From: Chloroflexota bacterium
GTDB lineage: Bacteria > Chloroflexota > Ktedonobacteria > Ktedonobacterales > Ktedonobacteraceae
Length of the DNA stretch: 33,797 nucleotides
Direction of reading: 5' to 3'
NCBI GenBank assembly: GCA_005879655.1
Contig: VBJK01000172.1
Location: forward strand, 1 to 33,797
Part shown: positions 15,126 through 23,683 of the stretch, piece after piece
Layout of the letters: the number at the start of each line of letters is the position of its first letter
Numbering within the stretch: the first letter of the stretch is position 1
Notes under the pieces: generated by a model
Database searches by the model: none
What the model was told of the DNA's origin: nothing
Seen by the model: only the letters and a program-made list of their open reading frames with translations
Made by a program: the position numbers and the translations under genes

Positions 15126-16778
15126 TCACTTTAGAGCAGTGATGTAGAGGTCGGAGAAGGCTATTTCAGTTCCCTCCTCCTCTACGCAAAGGCCGATCTC
15201 TCCCGTCAGTAATGGCACTTCAGAGGGATCTCTAAACGTTTTGCCGATTCTGTGTTGATTTACGCTAAAGGTGAAGGTGTTGCCACGTGCCTCTATCGTA
15301 ATGGTATTACTCTTGCCCGTGCTTAGTGCAAGCGATGGCAGAGGACCGGAAGTGACCCATTGGTTATCAGAGCGCCAGAATGTATATTGTCCACCACCGG
15401 AGGAACGCACTTCAAAGAGATAATAGCGAGACTGATCTGGAGCCGAACGAAATACAATGCCGTAGTAATCACCGCTATTGTTGGGGCTATGTATCTCCGC
15501 CATGGTCACTGTCATCTGGAAATCGCTATATTCATGGTTCTGGTAGATAGCCCGCAGCGGTACACGTTCCAATGATGTGTTGAGAATGTGATACTGTTTT
15601 TGCTGGTCATCATAAAAAAAGGAACGGCTCTCAGGCCAATCGTCATGGTCGGTTAGCAGATCACCTGATGGATCGTCGTCGGTGGCCGAACTCTGGGCAG
15701 TGACACTCGTCTTCACATAGGCGTGACCCAGCACTATCGGTGCTATCATATAGCCAACCGAGAACAGCGTCACAATAGCAGCTAGCCAGAGCAAAGCGCC
15801 ACCGGTCATCCAAACGCGAGAACGCCTTATCGGTGGCCCGCAGGCCATGCTCCCCAATAAACTCGCTTGATGAGCTAGTACACGAGCACTCTTTCCTGTG
15901 ACTGGCACTGCTTCAGCAGCGTGTACAGCCTCCGCAAAAGCTGCGCAGAAAGCGCCAGCACTCTGGAAACGCTGCTCTGGACTTTTCGCCAGTGCTTTAT
16001 GTATTACCTCGTCAATAGCAGGAGTGACATCCGCACGGATGAGGGCTAATGAGGGAGCAGTTTCATTGAGGTGTAGTAAAGCTAATGCCAGGGTAGAATC
16101 AGCTTTAAACGGCAGTTTATTGGCAAGCAAGTAATAGAGCGTAACACCGAGCGAGTAGATATCCGAGCGGCCATCGATGGCATAGCCCATAGCTTGCTCA
16201 GGAGAGATGAAGTCAGGGGTGCCTCTCAATGCATTGGGATTGCTCATGGGTGTTGCATTATCGTTGCTCTGCGCGATGTGGGCAATGCCGAAGTCAGAAA
16301 GCACAATATGGCCATCACTGTCGAGTAAAATATTCGCAGGTTTCACATCACAATGGACGCAATGATGTTCATGAGAATAATCGAGCGCGGAAGCAATCTG
16401 CTGTAAATACCATAAAGCATCTTGCAAAGAGAGCGCTCCATGTTTGGTAATATATTCTGAAAGCGTGCCACCAGACATATAGGGCATAATAATATAAGGG
16501 ATACTGTCCTGTTCCCCATATGAATATACGGGCATGATATTAGGATGATCCAGCTGACAAGCTACTTCTGCCTCATGTATAAAACGTTGGTGGAAGTCCC
16601 TGCGCATCTGTGCGTTCATATTTGGACGCGGCAGAAAGACCTTCACTGCAACTTTGCGATCAGGATTGTGTTGTTGGGCGAGGAAGACTGCACTTGACCC
16701 GCCGTGGCCCAGCAACTTTTCTAGCACACACGTCCCTAGTATCTTGCCAAGCAGATGTTGTCCTCTGGTAAGATTCAC
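15126..16778 (-). CDS. Transmembrane Ser/Thr protein kinase with extracellular LamG/lectin-like domain
   Basis: This 550-residue kinase has its catalytic domain inside the cell (about residues 14-275): Gly-loop GHGGSSAVFLA, VAVK with K46, HCDVKPAN (142-149, Cys where Arg is usual, catalytic D144 kept), DFG (162-164) and a GTPDFISPEQ activation segment. A single membrane helix lies at about 322-350. Residues about 380-550 are outside and resemble a concanavalin/LamG-like jelly roll (SDFQMTVTMAEI, GDYYGIVFRSAPDQSRYYLF, GEIGLCVEEEGTEIAFSDL), as in many Chloroflexota kinases. HCD makes it a non-RD kinase, less dependent on activation-loop phosphorylation. GTG 16778 has AGGAG 8 nt upstream. It is followed directly upstream by the pseudokinase-Rieske gene. 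Confidence 0.9.
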   Translation of the reverse strand: MNLTRGQHLLGKILGTCVLEKLLGHGGSSAVFLAQQHNPDRKVAVKVFLPRPNMNAQMRRDFHQRFIHEAEVACQLDHPNIMPVYSYGEQDSIPYIIMPYMSGGTLSEYITKHGALSLQDALWYLQQIASALDYSHEHHCVHCDVKPANILLDSDGHIVLSDFGIAHIAQSNDNATPMSNPNALRGTPDFISPEQAMGYAIDGRSDIYSLGVTLYYLLANKLPFKADSTLALALLHLNETAPSLALIRADVTPAIDEVIHKALAKSPEQRFQSAGAFCAAFAEAVHAAEAVPVTGKSARVLAHQASLLGSMACGPPIRRSRVWMTGGALLWLAAIVTLFSVGYMIAPIVLGHAYVKTSVTAQSSATDDDPSGDLLTDHDDWPESRSFFYDDQQKQYHILNTSLERVPLRAIYQNHEYSDFQMTVTMAEIHSPNNSGDYYGIVFRSAPDQSRYYLFEVRSSGGGQYTFWRSDNQWVTSGPLPSLALSTGKSNTITIEARGNTFTFSVNQHRIGKTFRDPSEVPLLTGEIGLCVEEEGTEIAFSDLYITALK

Positions 16779-17021
16779 GCCAAAGCTCCTCTCTATTCCT
16801 TACTCTAACAGGAAGAGAACATGGCTGGTTAAGTCACTAGCACTTATTACGAATGGCATTCAAAGAAGTTAGAGGTTATCTTCTCGTTCTATGTTACATG
16901 TACCGCTAGAGAGTAAAAACCCCGTCGCGCATCATCACTTATCCATCGGCCTCCATAGCGTGCTGCGGCGAGAGGAGAGACTAACTGCATAGGAAATAAA
17001 TAAGAGCAGCAATGGGAGAGC

Positions 17022-17092
17022 AAGAAAGATGCAGTAACAGCTGAGCGGGCATCCTTTATGGGTGCCCGCTCAGCTGTTACTGCATCTTTCTT
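17022..17092 (-). terminator. 30-bp perfect hairpin after the pseudokinase gene
   Basis: Arms 17022-17051 and 17063-17092 are perfect inverted copies (core GCAGTAACAGCTGAGCGGG) with an 11-nt loop. It begins 2 nt after the stop codon on the minus strand. Bases 16779-17021, between this hairpin and the next gene's start, hold nothing recognised apart from its ribosome site. Confidence 0.75.
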
Positions 17093-17094
17093 AC

Positions 17095-19053
17095 TTATGC
17101 GGCGGTAATGGTACTATCTGCATTCACATGTATAGTGACTGGCGTTAAAGGGCGGGTTGCAGGGCCTTGTACGACGGCAGCCCCATTAGCTGGATCAAAC
17201 ATTGCCCCGTGAGCAGGACAGACCAGCATATGTGTCGCAGGATCGTAATTAACATTGACATTTTCATGGGTGCAGGCTCGCTCATAAGCCGCAAAATTGC
17301 CACTGGGCAAATGGATCAGCAAGCTAGACTTGGCATCCGTGGGATTGTTGAAGAGCTTATGCCCTGTTACTTGCTGCTGTCCTTTCTGTTGTGTATTATT
17401 CGTCGTTGTTGTCTGACCATTCTGTTGCTGGTGCATCTTGTTGTTGTCTTGACCATTCATCGCACCCGTTGTAGCTACATTGTTGCTCGCAGTGGGTGTG
17501 GGATTCATGCTGTTCTGCGCCATATGCAACAGATTGCTGTTCAAAACGACGACTGCACCCACTGCTAATGCACCACCCGCTGCGAGAAGGGCCACTAGCC
17601 TGCGCCGTTCTGTACCACGAGTGGACTTGGCCTTGGAGCGTTCAGATGAGCGAGTTTGGCTTGACAGTTTCCCAGACTTGAGTTGCTGCTCAAGCAAGAG
17701 GGCTTGTGGGGTAGACCACCATGCCTCTGTCTCACTAAGTGGTTGCTCGTTGTTAGGTGCAAGTGTAGCAGGCTTCTTTTCTGGCAGTGCAGGTTGGAAG
17801 GGAACGGAAGCTCTCTTCTCCTGTAGATGTTTTGCGCCTGGGGTAGGGATTTCACCAGATGTTTCTTTCGCCTTTACAGCGGAGGATGGCATCGATGGCA
17901 AGCTTGCCGTGATAACAGGCGGTTGCAATTGCCAGGAAATTGTCGCGTCCAGGTTGGTTTCTACCTGTGCAGCTGGTGCCATAGCAGGTGCTTTGCCCGC
18001 TGCAAAAGTCTGAGCGGGCGGCATGACCACAGAAGTCTTGCTAGTGATAATCGGTGGCAGAAACTGCCAATTTTGTGAAGACCCCGTGCTAGCTGCCTCC
18101 GGCTTCAACTGGTCAGTTGATCGCAGGCTTGGCATTTCAGCCTTTTTGGTGGCACGCACAGGGCCTGTCGCTCCCCAGGAGGTTTGCGTAAACGCCTCAA
18201 CCAGTTCACTCACATTTTGAAAACGCCGTGCAGGATCTCGCTCTAGCGCTTGGTTAACTACTGAGGCGATAGCAACGGGCACATCCGCACATACTGTACG
18301 TAATAACGGTACCTGCTGTTTAACATGCATATTTGCCACTTCGAGCGGATTTGTACCGCTGAACGGCGTTTTGCCGCTCAGTAACTCGAATAGAATAATG
18401 CCAAGAGCATAGATATCCGAACGTATATCAACGGCTTGTCCCTGTACAACCTCAGGAGCTGAATACTCCGGGTTGAGCAGGAAAGTACCGGCGATGCTGA
18501 GGAGATGAGCTTGAGGATGGTTGCTCTGCTCGATGCCACGCATTTGCTGGATATGCATGAGACCAAGACCAGCTACCTGCATCTTGCGATCGGCGCTTAA
18601 CACAATATTTGATGGCTTGAGCGTTCCATGAAGCACGCCCTTATTGTGAGCGTAAGCTAGACCTGCTACAATCTGTTCTAGGATCTCACAGACATCACCG
18701 TGAGCAAAGCGTCCTTCCTGCTTGAGAAGGTCGGCCAGCGAACCATTCATCATGTAAGGCGTGACAAGGTAAGGATAACCGACATACTCGCCGTGATCGT
18801 ACACAGGTAGAACATGTGGGTGCTGTAGTGCGGTCAAAGTTGCGGCGTTTTTGTAGAAACGCTGCATAAAACGTTTGCGCGCGTCCAGCGAATATTGTTC
18901 TGGAATGATAAGTAGGGTCAGGGCAACATTTTTCTGGGTCTCAAGGTGCCAGGCCAAGTACACGGCATTCAAACGCCCATGTCCGAGCAGGCGCTCTAGA
19001 CGATAAGTTCCTAGTACGTGCCCTACAAGCTGATCTACTGATTGTGTTTGCAT
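17095..19053 (-). CDS. Pseudokinase-transmembrane-Rieske 2Fe-2S fusion protein
   Basis: This 652-residue protein starts at ATG 19053 (MQTQSVDQL, with GGAGAG 8 nt ahead). Residues about 15-290 have the kinase fold, but the catalytic residues are gone: VALT where VAVK is expected, HGTLKPSN where HRDLKPxN is expected, and AGLG where DFG is expected. The activation-segment APEV and later helices remain. Residues 290-480 are low-complexity linker, and one membrane helix lies at about 485-506. The outside end is a Rieske domain: CTH (594-596), 15 residues, CPAHG (612-616), then FDPANGAAVVQGPATRPL. All four cluster ligands are present. The extra Cys pair of respiratory-complex Rieske proteins is absent, so it resembles the soluble-ferredoxin type. 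It may sense redox or carry electrons outside, signalling through a non-catalytic kinase fold. That function is inference. Confidence 0.85.
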   Translation of the reverse strand: MQTQSVDQLVGHVLGTYRLERLLGHGRLNAVYLAWHLETQKNVALTLLIIPEQYSLDARKRFMQRFYKNAATLTALQHPHVLPVYDHGEYVGYPYLVTPYMMNGSLADLLKQEGRFAHGDVCEILEQIVAGLAYAHNKGVLHGTLKPSNIVLSADRKMQVAGLGLMHIQQMRGIEQSNHPQAHLLSIAGTFLLNPEYSAPEVVQGQAVDIRSDIYALGIILFELLSGKTPFSGTNPLEVANMHVKQQVPLLRTVCADVPVAIASVVNQALERDPARRFQNVSELVEAFTQTSWGATGPVRATKKAEMPSLRSTDQLKPEAASTGSSQNWQFLPPIITSKTSVVMPPAQTFAAGKAPAMAPAAQVETNLDATISWQLQPPVITASLPSMPSSAVKAKETSGEIPTPGAKHLQEKRASVPFQPALPEKKPATLAPNNEQPLSETEAWWSTPQALLLEQQLKSGKLSSQTRSSERSKAKSTRGTERRRLVALLAAGGALAVGAVVVLNSNLLHMAQNSMNPTPTASNNVATTGAMNGQDNNKMHQQQNGQTTTTNNTQQKGQQQVTGHKLFNNPTDAKSSLLIHLPSGNFAAYERACTHENVNVNYDPATHMLVCPAHGAMFDPANGAAVVQGPATRPLTPVTIHVNADSTITAA

Positions 19054-19346
19054 GCGACAACTCTCCACAAACTACAAACTACACGTGCATATGGCAATCG
19101 AGTACGTCCATGTTCATCGCTTTGCCCGGCTAAAAGCCATCAGAAACGCGACATAGAGACCTCATTCTACTTTGTAGCCATCCCACATTGTTCTCTATGC
19201 AGCAGAGTCTACACATTGTATCAAGACACGTCAATTTGCCAAGCAAGCACTAGGACTTGTGGATAGGTGGAATGGTCATAAAAATATGAAAAGTAGTCTT
19301 TTTGTATGACATCATGTGTACAATATGTAGCGAAAGGAGCTAATCA

Positions 19347-19424
19347 GTGCCAGTCACTCAAGAAGGCAAAAGATGTAAAAGAGAGAATTTCAGTATAAAA
19401 CTTTGCAGATTGGAGTTAAGCTAG
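19347..19424 (+). CDS. Short leader ORF upstream of the DUF1015 gene
   Basis: GTG 19347 follows AAAGGAG by about 7 nt and encodes 25 residues (starting MPVTQEGKRCKREN). The TAG at 19422-19424 lies 1 nt before the downstream ATG at 19426. No family is recognised. Translation here would bring ribosomes to the next start, so coupling or attenuation is possible. The rest of 19054-19346 holds nothing clear. Confidence 0.35.
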   Translation: MPVTQEGKRCKRENFSIKLCRLELS

Positions 19425-19425
19425 C

Positions 19426-20733
19426 ATGGCAGTGGTAAGACCGTTACTCGCTTTACGATATAATAGAGAAAGGGTCGGTGAACTATCCAAGGTAATAGCA
19501 CCACCATATGATATTATTAGCTCAGAGGATAAAAAGCATTACTATGAGCAAAGTCCTTATAATATCATTCGTCTGGAACTAGGTGAGGTGTACCCAACCG
19601 ACAATAGTCTGGATAACGTCTATACGAGGGCTGCTCAGACACTTACAGAATGGCGTCTTCAGGGGATTCTCCAACAGGATAGGCAACCAGCTTATTATGT
19701 CTATCAGCAACGCTTTACGCACCATGGACAGAGCCATACACGCACCAGTCTCTTTGCTCGTGTGCGATTGGAACCTTGGAGCACACGCGTTGTGCTGCCA
19801 CATGAAAATACCCTATCAAGAGCAAAGGAGGATCGCTTACGGCTCTACCGGGCCTGTTCGATCAATTGTAGTCCTATCATGAGTCTCTATGAAGATCCAC
19901 AAGGACGGCTACGGCAGTTGCTCAGCACCTATACAGGCCAGCCGGAGATACAAATAGTTGATGAGGTAGGCGAAGAGCATCGTCTCTATACTATCCATGA
20001 TCTTGCACAAATGACCCTTATCGAAGATTTCTTCTCCCAACGTCAACTCTATATAGCGGATGGGCATCACCGCTATGAAACGGCTCTGGCGTATCGTGCT
20101 GAAGCTCAGGAGCAGCAGGTAGGACTTCAGCTAGAAGATGCCACAAACTTTGCATTAATGGCACTCATTGATCTAGATGATCCTGGTATGCTAGTCTTGC
20201 CTACGCATCGTATCCTGTTCGGATTACCACAGGATCTCTTGGCTCGTTTAGCACCGGAACCGTTCTCCCAATACTTCGCAGTGGAAGAGCTACCCGGGAC
20301 GACCAGCGACGAAACCCTGTTGCAACAGTTGCAGCAGGCTGGTCAACAGCAAGCGGCCCTCCTACTTAAGACGGCAGAGCAGACCCTCTTGTTGCGTCTC
20401 AATGAGCAGGGAAGGCACTTCATGGGAGGGAGCGGACATTCGCCTGCATGGAACGAGCTAGATGTTGCTATTGCGGAGCGTCTTATCCTTGAAAACCAGT
20501 TAGGTTTGAACAGCTCCGGTACAACTGTGGGTGCTCACGTACGCTTCACGCACGAGTCAGCGCAAGCCTTCCAGGCTCTCGCCACGGGAGGGGCACAGGC
20601 GATAATACTGCTCAATGCGACACGTCAGCGCCAAATCTGTGCAGTAGCCCAAGCAGACGACCGCATGCCACCGAAATCGACTTACCTCTATCCCAAACTC
20701 GTGACTGGACTGGTAATGAACCCCCTATGGTAG
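19426..20733 (+). CDS. DUF1015 family protein
   Basis: This 435-residue protein belongs to the widespread DUF1015 family of unknown function. The N-terminus is typical: RPLLALRYNRERVG, VIAPPYDIISSED, then NIIRLELGEVYP. The family's core motif ADGHHRYETALAYR lies near residue 215, and NALDVAIAERLIL-like text (WNELDVAIAERL) comes before the C-terminus. There is no signal peptide or membrane helix. Some relatives are suggested to have kinase-like roles, but I cannot assign a reaction. Its own ribosome site is weak (TGGAG about 10 nt upstream) and the leader ORF stops just before it. Confidence 0.92.
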   Translation: MAVVRPLLALRYNRERVGELSKVIAPPYDIISSEDKKHYYEQSPYNIIRLELGEVYPTDNSLDNVYTRAAQTLTEWRLQGILQQDRQPAYYVYQQRFTHHGQSHTRTSLFARVRLEPWSTRVVLPHENTLSRAKEDRLRLYRACSINCSPIMSLYEDPQGRLRQLLSTYTGQPEIQIVDEVGEEHRLYTIHDLAQMTLIEDFFSQRQLYIADGHHRYETALAYRAEAQEQQVGLQLEDATNFALMALIDLDDPGMLVLPTHRILFGLPQDLLARLAPEPFSQYFAVEELPGTTSDETLLQQLQQAGQQQAALLLKTAEQTLLLRLNEQGRHFMGGSGHSPAWNELDVAIAERLILENQLGLNSSGTTVGAHVRFTHESAQAFQALATGGAQAIILLNATRQRQICAVAQADDRMPPKSTYLYPKLVTGLVMNPLW

Positions 20734-20744
20734 AAAGTCTGGGG

Positions 20745-20846
20745 AACATGACCATCCTGTGCAAATAAGCCCTCCACCGCGCCCTGGGTAACCACAGGGA
20801 TTGTCCAGGGCGCAGAGGGGGCTTATTTGCACGGGATGGTTATGTT
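20745..20846. terminator. About 42-bp imperfect inverted repeat between convergent genes
   Basis: Left arm 20745-20787 and right arm 20805-20846 share CATCC(T/C)GTGCAAATAAG and GCGCCCTGG blocks with a few mismatches, around a 17-nt loop. It sits between the DUF1015 and HEAT genes and could end transcripts from both directions. Confidence 0.65.
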
Positions 20847-20859
20847 TTCTCGCAAGAGG

Positions 20860-22533
20860 TCATTCGTCGGATTTAAAAATGTTGAAGGGAAATGGGCCAA
20901 GATCACCAGATCCTAGCGCCTCAATCATCATGCGTAAAGGACCATTTTCGATTGAGATGCGCATCATGGCACGCACAAATGCTTGCTCCTGCAACGGAAC
21001 AGACGATCCCGCCTGGAGTACTGCTGCAACGGCACGCATTAACGCTACCTCTTGCTCACGATCGGTAGCAAGGAAAAAGGCGGCCAGCCGTCTCAAGCGT
21101 GTCTCATAAAGCGTACGCCACTTATCGTTAAGCAGGTTACTAATGGCCTCGCTGATCAAATCTTCTAATATATTCTGCTGATTCTGCTGATTCTGCTCTT
21201 TTTGTTTGCCTTTTTTTGTACGTCCACGCTTGCTTGAAGAACCTTCAAATACTGTGTATGTACTCCAATAACGAGTAGTATAGGGATCAATATCAGAAGT
21301 TGGCTGATACAGCCATGACGTGAATTCGGAGAGATGGTACAGATCCGCCCCATGTTGAGCCAGTGCTATCACCTGCTCATCAAGGGGCTGTGGCTCTAGT
21401 ATCGTGGGAAAGGTACGAGCCTCTTTCTGCTCAGGCTTTACCGCCTCGATTAATGGACGCCAGATAGAGTAAGCTACAGGCAACTTACGGCGAGTACGTC
21501 GATTGAGCGCACGGGCCTCTACAACGAGCGTACGGGCATATTCAAACGGAGTTTGAAAGCTCATGAAGCCCTGCTCTTGTAGGTCAGTGATCAGATCTTC
21601 CCAACGTCGTACCTCCATCTCATCCAGACCATAGCAATCTTTGATCCCCCACTGATCCTGAAAGAGCACGTTCACGCCCTTCAGTAGCCCGTCCGGGCGC
21701 TGCCAGGAGAGCATAATCAATTGTGTCCCCGAACCGTCGATAAAACTTACCCGCGCCTTATAGGACGGTAGGGGAGCTTCGCGCGCCTCGGCCATCGCAG
21801 CATCTTCAGCGCCAGGAGCGGATAACATCGTGAGACGGCCTAATACTGCACGCGCATTCTGCTTTAATGTACGATTAGAGGTAGTAGCAATCAGGTGATT
21901 CAGTGCAGGTATGGCCTGCGTAGCTGCGATCTGTCCCAGATGCTCCAGCGCTTCGATAGCGGCTACAGCAACTTTACTGGATGGGTTTTCTAGCAGTGGA
22001 ATGAGCAAATGAGCAGCTCGTGGGTCATTGCTGCCTCCCAACCAGTAAACAAACGCCAGCCTGCGCTCAACGGGCATGGCCGCAACATCTTCTAGCACTG
22101 ACTCCACTCCCATCTCGCTCTGACCAACGAGTTCGAGCAGACGTGTTTGCATGGCGTGCATCGCGCCAGCTGGATCATTGAGATACTCGATAATCCCATC
22201 ATCGGCCATCTCCGATCCTAATTCTTTAAGGACGGGAGAGAGAGAGAGCTTTGCCACATCGCTAACGGTCGGATCGGTCACGAAATCTTCTAGTGTTTCA
22301 AGATCGAGATCGGTGGCTAGTTCGGCAAGGATAAGAATGGCCGCTGCATGAGCTGACTGATCATTCGTGCGCAGCAGGTGAAGTACTTTTTCACGTGCAC
22401 CCCCGGTCCATTCTTCATCTAGACGATCAAAATAATGTGATAGTGTATCTGCGTCTATATCATCACGGCGACTGATAGCCAACAAAATGCTATCGACACT
22501 CTCCTGCGGAGGTCCTTTGCGTCCTCGTGGCAT
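20860..22533 (-). CDS. HEAT-repeat protein
   Basis: This 557-residue cytoplasmic protein has an N-terminal half (about residues 1-235) of HEAT-type helix pairs, for example GGSNDPRAAHLLIPLLENPS and VAVAAIEALEHLGQIAATQ. Residues about 260-350 form a mixed region (KARVSFIDGSGTQLIMLSW), and the rest is helical. A short KKGKQKEQNQQNQQN spacer comes before the C-terminal helix bundle. No catalytic motif is seen. HEAT proteins usually act as scaffolds, so this one may help assemble other proteins. It is convergent with DUF1015. GGAG lies about 10 nt before the ATG. Confidence 0.82.
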   Translation of the reverse strand: MPRGRKGPPQESVDSILLAISRRDDIDADTLSHYFDRLDEEWTGGAREKVLHLLRTNDQSAHAAAILILAELATDLDLETLEDFVTDPTVSDVAKLSLSPVLKELGSEMADDGIIEYLNDPAGAMHAMQTRLLELVGQSEMGVESVLEDVAAMPVERRLAFVYWLGGSNDPRAAHLLIPLLENPSSKVAVAAIEALEHLGQIAATQAIPALNHLIATTSNRTLKQNARAVLGRLTMLSAPGAEDAAMAEAREAPLPSYKARVSFIDGSGTQLIMLSWQRPDGLLKGVNVLFQDQWGIKDCYGLDEMEVRRWEDLITDLQEQGFMSFQTPFEYARTLVVEARALNRRTRRKLPVAYSIWRPLIEAVKPEQKEARTFPTILEPQPLDEQVIALAQHGADLYHLSEFTSWLYQPTSDIDPYTTRYWSTYTVFEGSSSKRGRTKKGKQKEQNQQNQQNILEDLISEAISNLLNDKWRTLYETRLRRLAAFFLATDREQEVALMRAVAAVLQAGSSVPLQEQAFVRAMMRISIENGPLRMMIEALGSGDLGPFPFNIFKSDE

Positions 22534-22640
22534 AAAGCTCTCTCTCCTTGCCCCGCCAATAAGCGTCTTCTACACGGGGTGAAACGTTAACGCAAGCTAT
22601 TGTACCACGTCACTGCATAGAAGTCGAGCCGGGCTGTCTG

Positions 22641-23279
22641 CTACTTGCGGCGAGCACGATGCAGCAAAAAAGCCAAGCCCAGGAAGAGGAGAGAGAGACC
22701 ATATCCAGCAGCCGCAAGGCTCCATTGCCAGCTATTCAATGAGAGAGAGAGTTGGCCCAGCGTCAAGTCGGTGACATGGGTATCGCTCTCTTGTCCAGCC
22801 GTAGGTGTCGCTGGCAATGTTGCCGCGGGAGTGGGAATTTTCGCACTAGAGCTAAGAGGAGGCGGCATTGCAATGACCGAGGTTGTTGCAGCTGGTTTCT
22901 CACCAGCTGAGGGACCGCCCTGGCTTGCTGTATTCATGCTCAAAGTTATCACGAAGACAAATACGATGGTGGCACATACCAGTAAGAACGTCCCACTCGC
23001 CCAGAGCAGAAATTCGATCCGTTTGGGATAAAGCAGCCACCAACGAATACGCTCCAATGGATTGCTTAGCAGAAATGAATAATCCTGCCACTCCTCTAGT
23101 CTTACGTTGCGCTTTCTCCCAGCTGTCGTACGAACCATCTTCCTTACCTCTAACGGCAATGTAGCAAGCTCATCAACGCTGGGTGAAGACGGGAAAATAT
23201 CAGTGACTCTGAATGAACGTCCAGCGGATCTGCTTTCAGTCTGGAAGGATGGTGTTTTATGCCATTGATCTGTTTGCAT
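22641..23279 (-). CDS. Hypothetical two-helix membrane protein
   Basis: From ATG 23279 the product is 212 residues. A polar N-terminal part, with VDELATLPLEVRKMVR in the middle, ends in RWWLLYPKRIEF. A strong membrane helix follows (about FLLWASGTFLLVCATIVFVF), then a Pro/Ala/Thr-rich stretch of about 60 residues. A second helix (LAAAGYGLSLLFLGLAFLL) is followed by a basic tail RARRK. No family was recognised. The frame could start at a TTG (23340) but the ATG is more likely. Its ribosome site is weak. Confidence 0.65.
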   Translation of the reverse strand: MQTDQWHKTPSFQTESRSAGRSFRVTDIFPSSPSVDELATLPLEVRKMVRTTAGRKRNVRLEEWQDYSFLLSNPLERIRWWLLYPKRIEFLLWASGTFLLVCATIVFVFVITLSMNTASQGGPSAGEKPAATTSVIAMPPPLSSSAKIPTPAATLPATPTAGQESDTHVTDLTLGQLSLSLNSWQWSLAAAGYGLSLLFLGLAFLLHRARRK

Positions 23280-23514
23280 ACTACTACTTTCGTCTCTTGC
23301 AGAGGTTCCCCACCTCTTCTTCAGAATGCGTCTTTTGTACAAATAAACGTTCCTCCACGCCGTTTTCCCGTAGGCAAAAGTGTGGAAATTTCCGCAGGAA
23401 CTGGAAAAAAGTTCCTGTGTTTGCCCTACTTCATGTGGATTGGGTATCGCTTATAGGTGCTCTGTGGGCTGGGGAGGTACGAATTTTTTGCCTCTACATC
23501 TCTACGCCTCTATA

Positions 23515-23543
23515 TTGGCACATTTCTTGCACAGACTTTAAAT
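23515..23543 (+). promoter_or_regulatory. Putative promoter of the sigma-factor gene
   Basis: TTGGCA (23515-23520), 17 nt and TTAAAT (23538-23543) resemble a sigma-70 promoter about 140 nt before the start. The remaining 23280-23683 gap shows T-rich tracts, but no other gene or clear structure. Confidence 0.4.
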
Positions 23544-23683
23544 AGGGGGGATGGGTCCGAGTAACTATTTTCGGGCTAAGTGCTGCAACATATGCATTGG
23601 CGTGATGATCATCGCAAGCAGCACCAGTCTCCGGTTACCAGTTTTTTTTGTGGATATGGGATTTTCGAGGAATAAGGAGTAAT

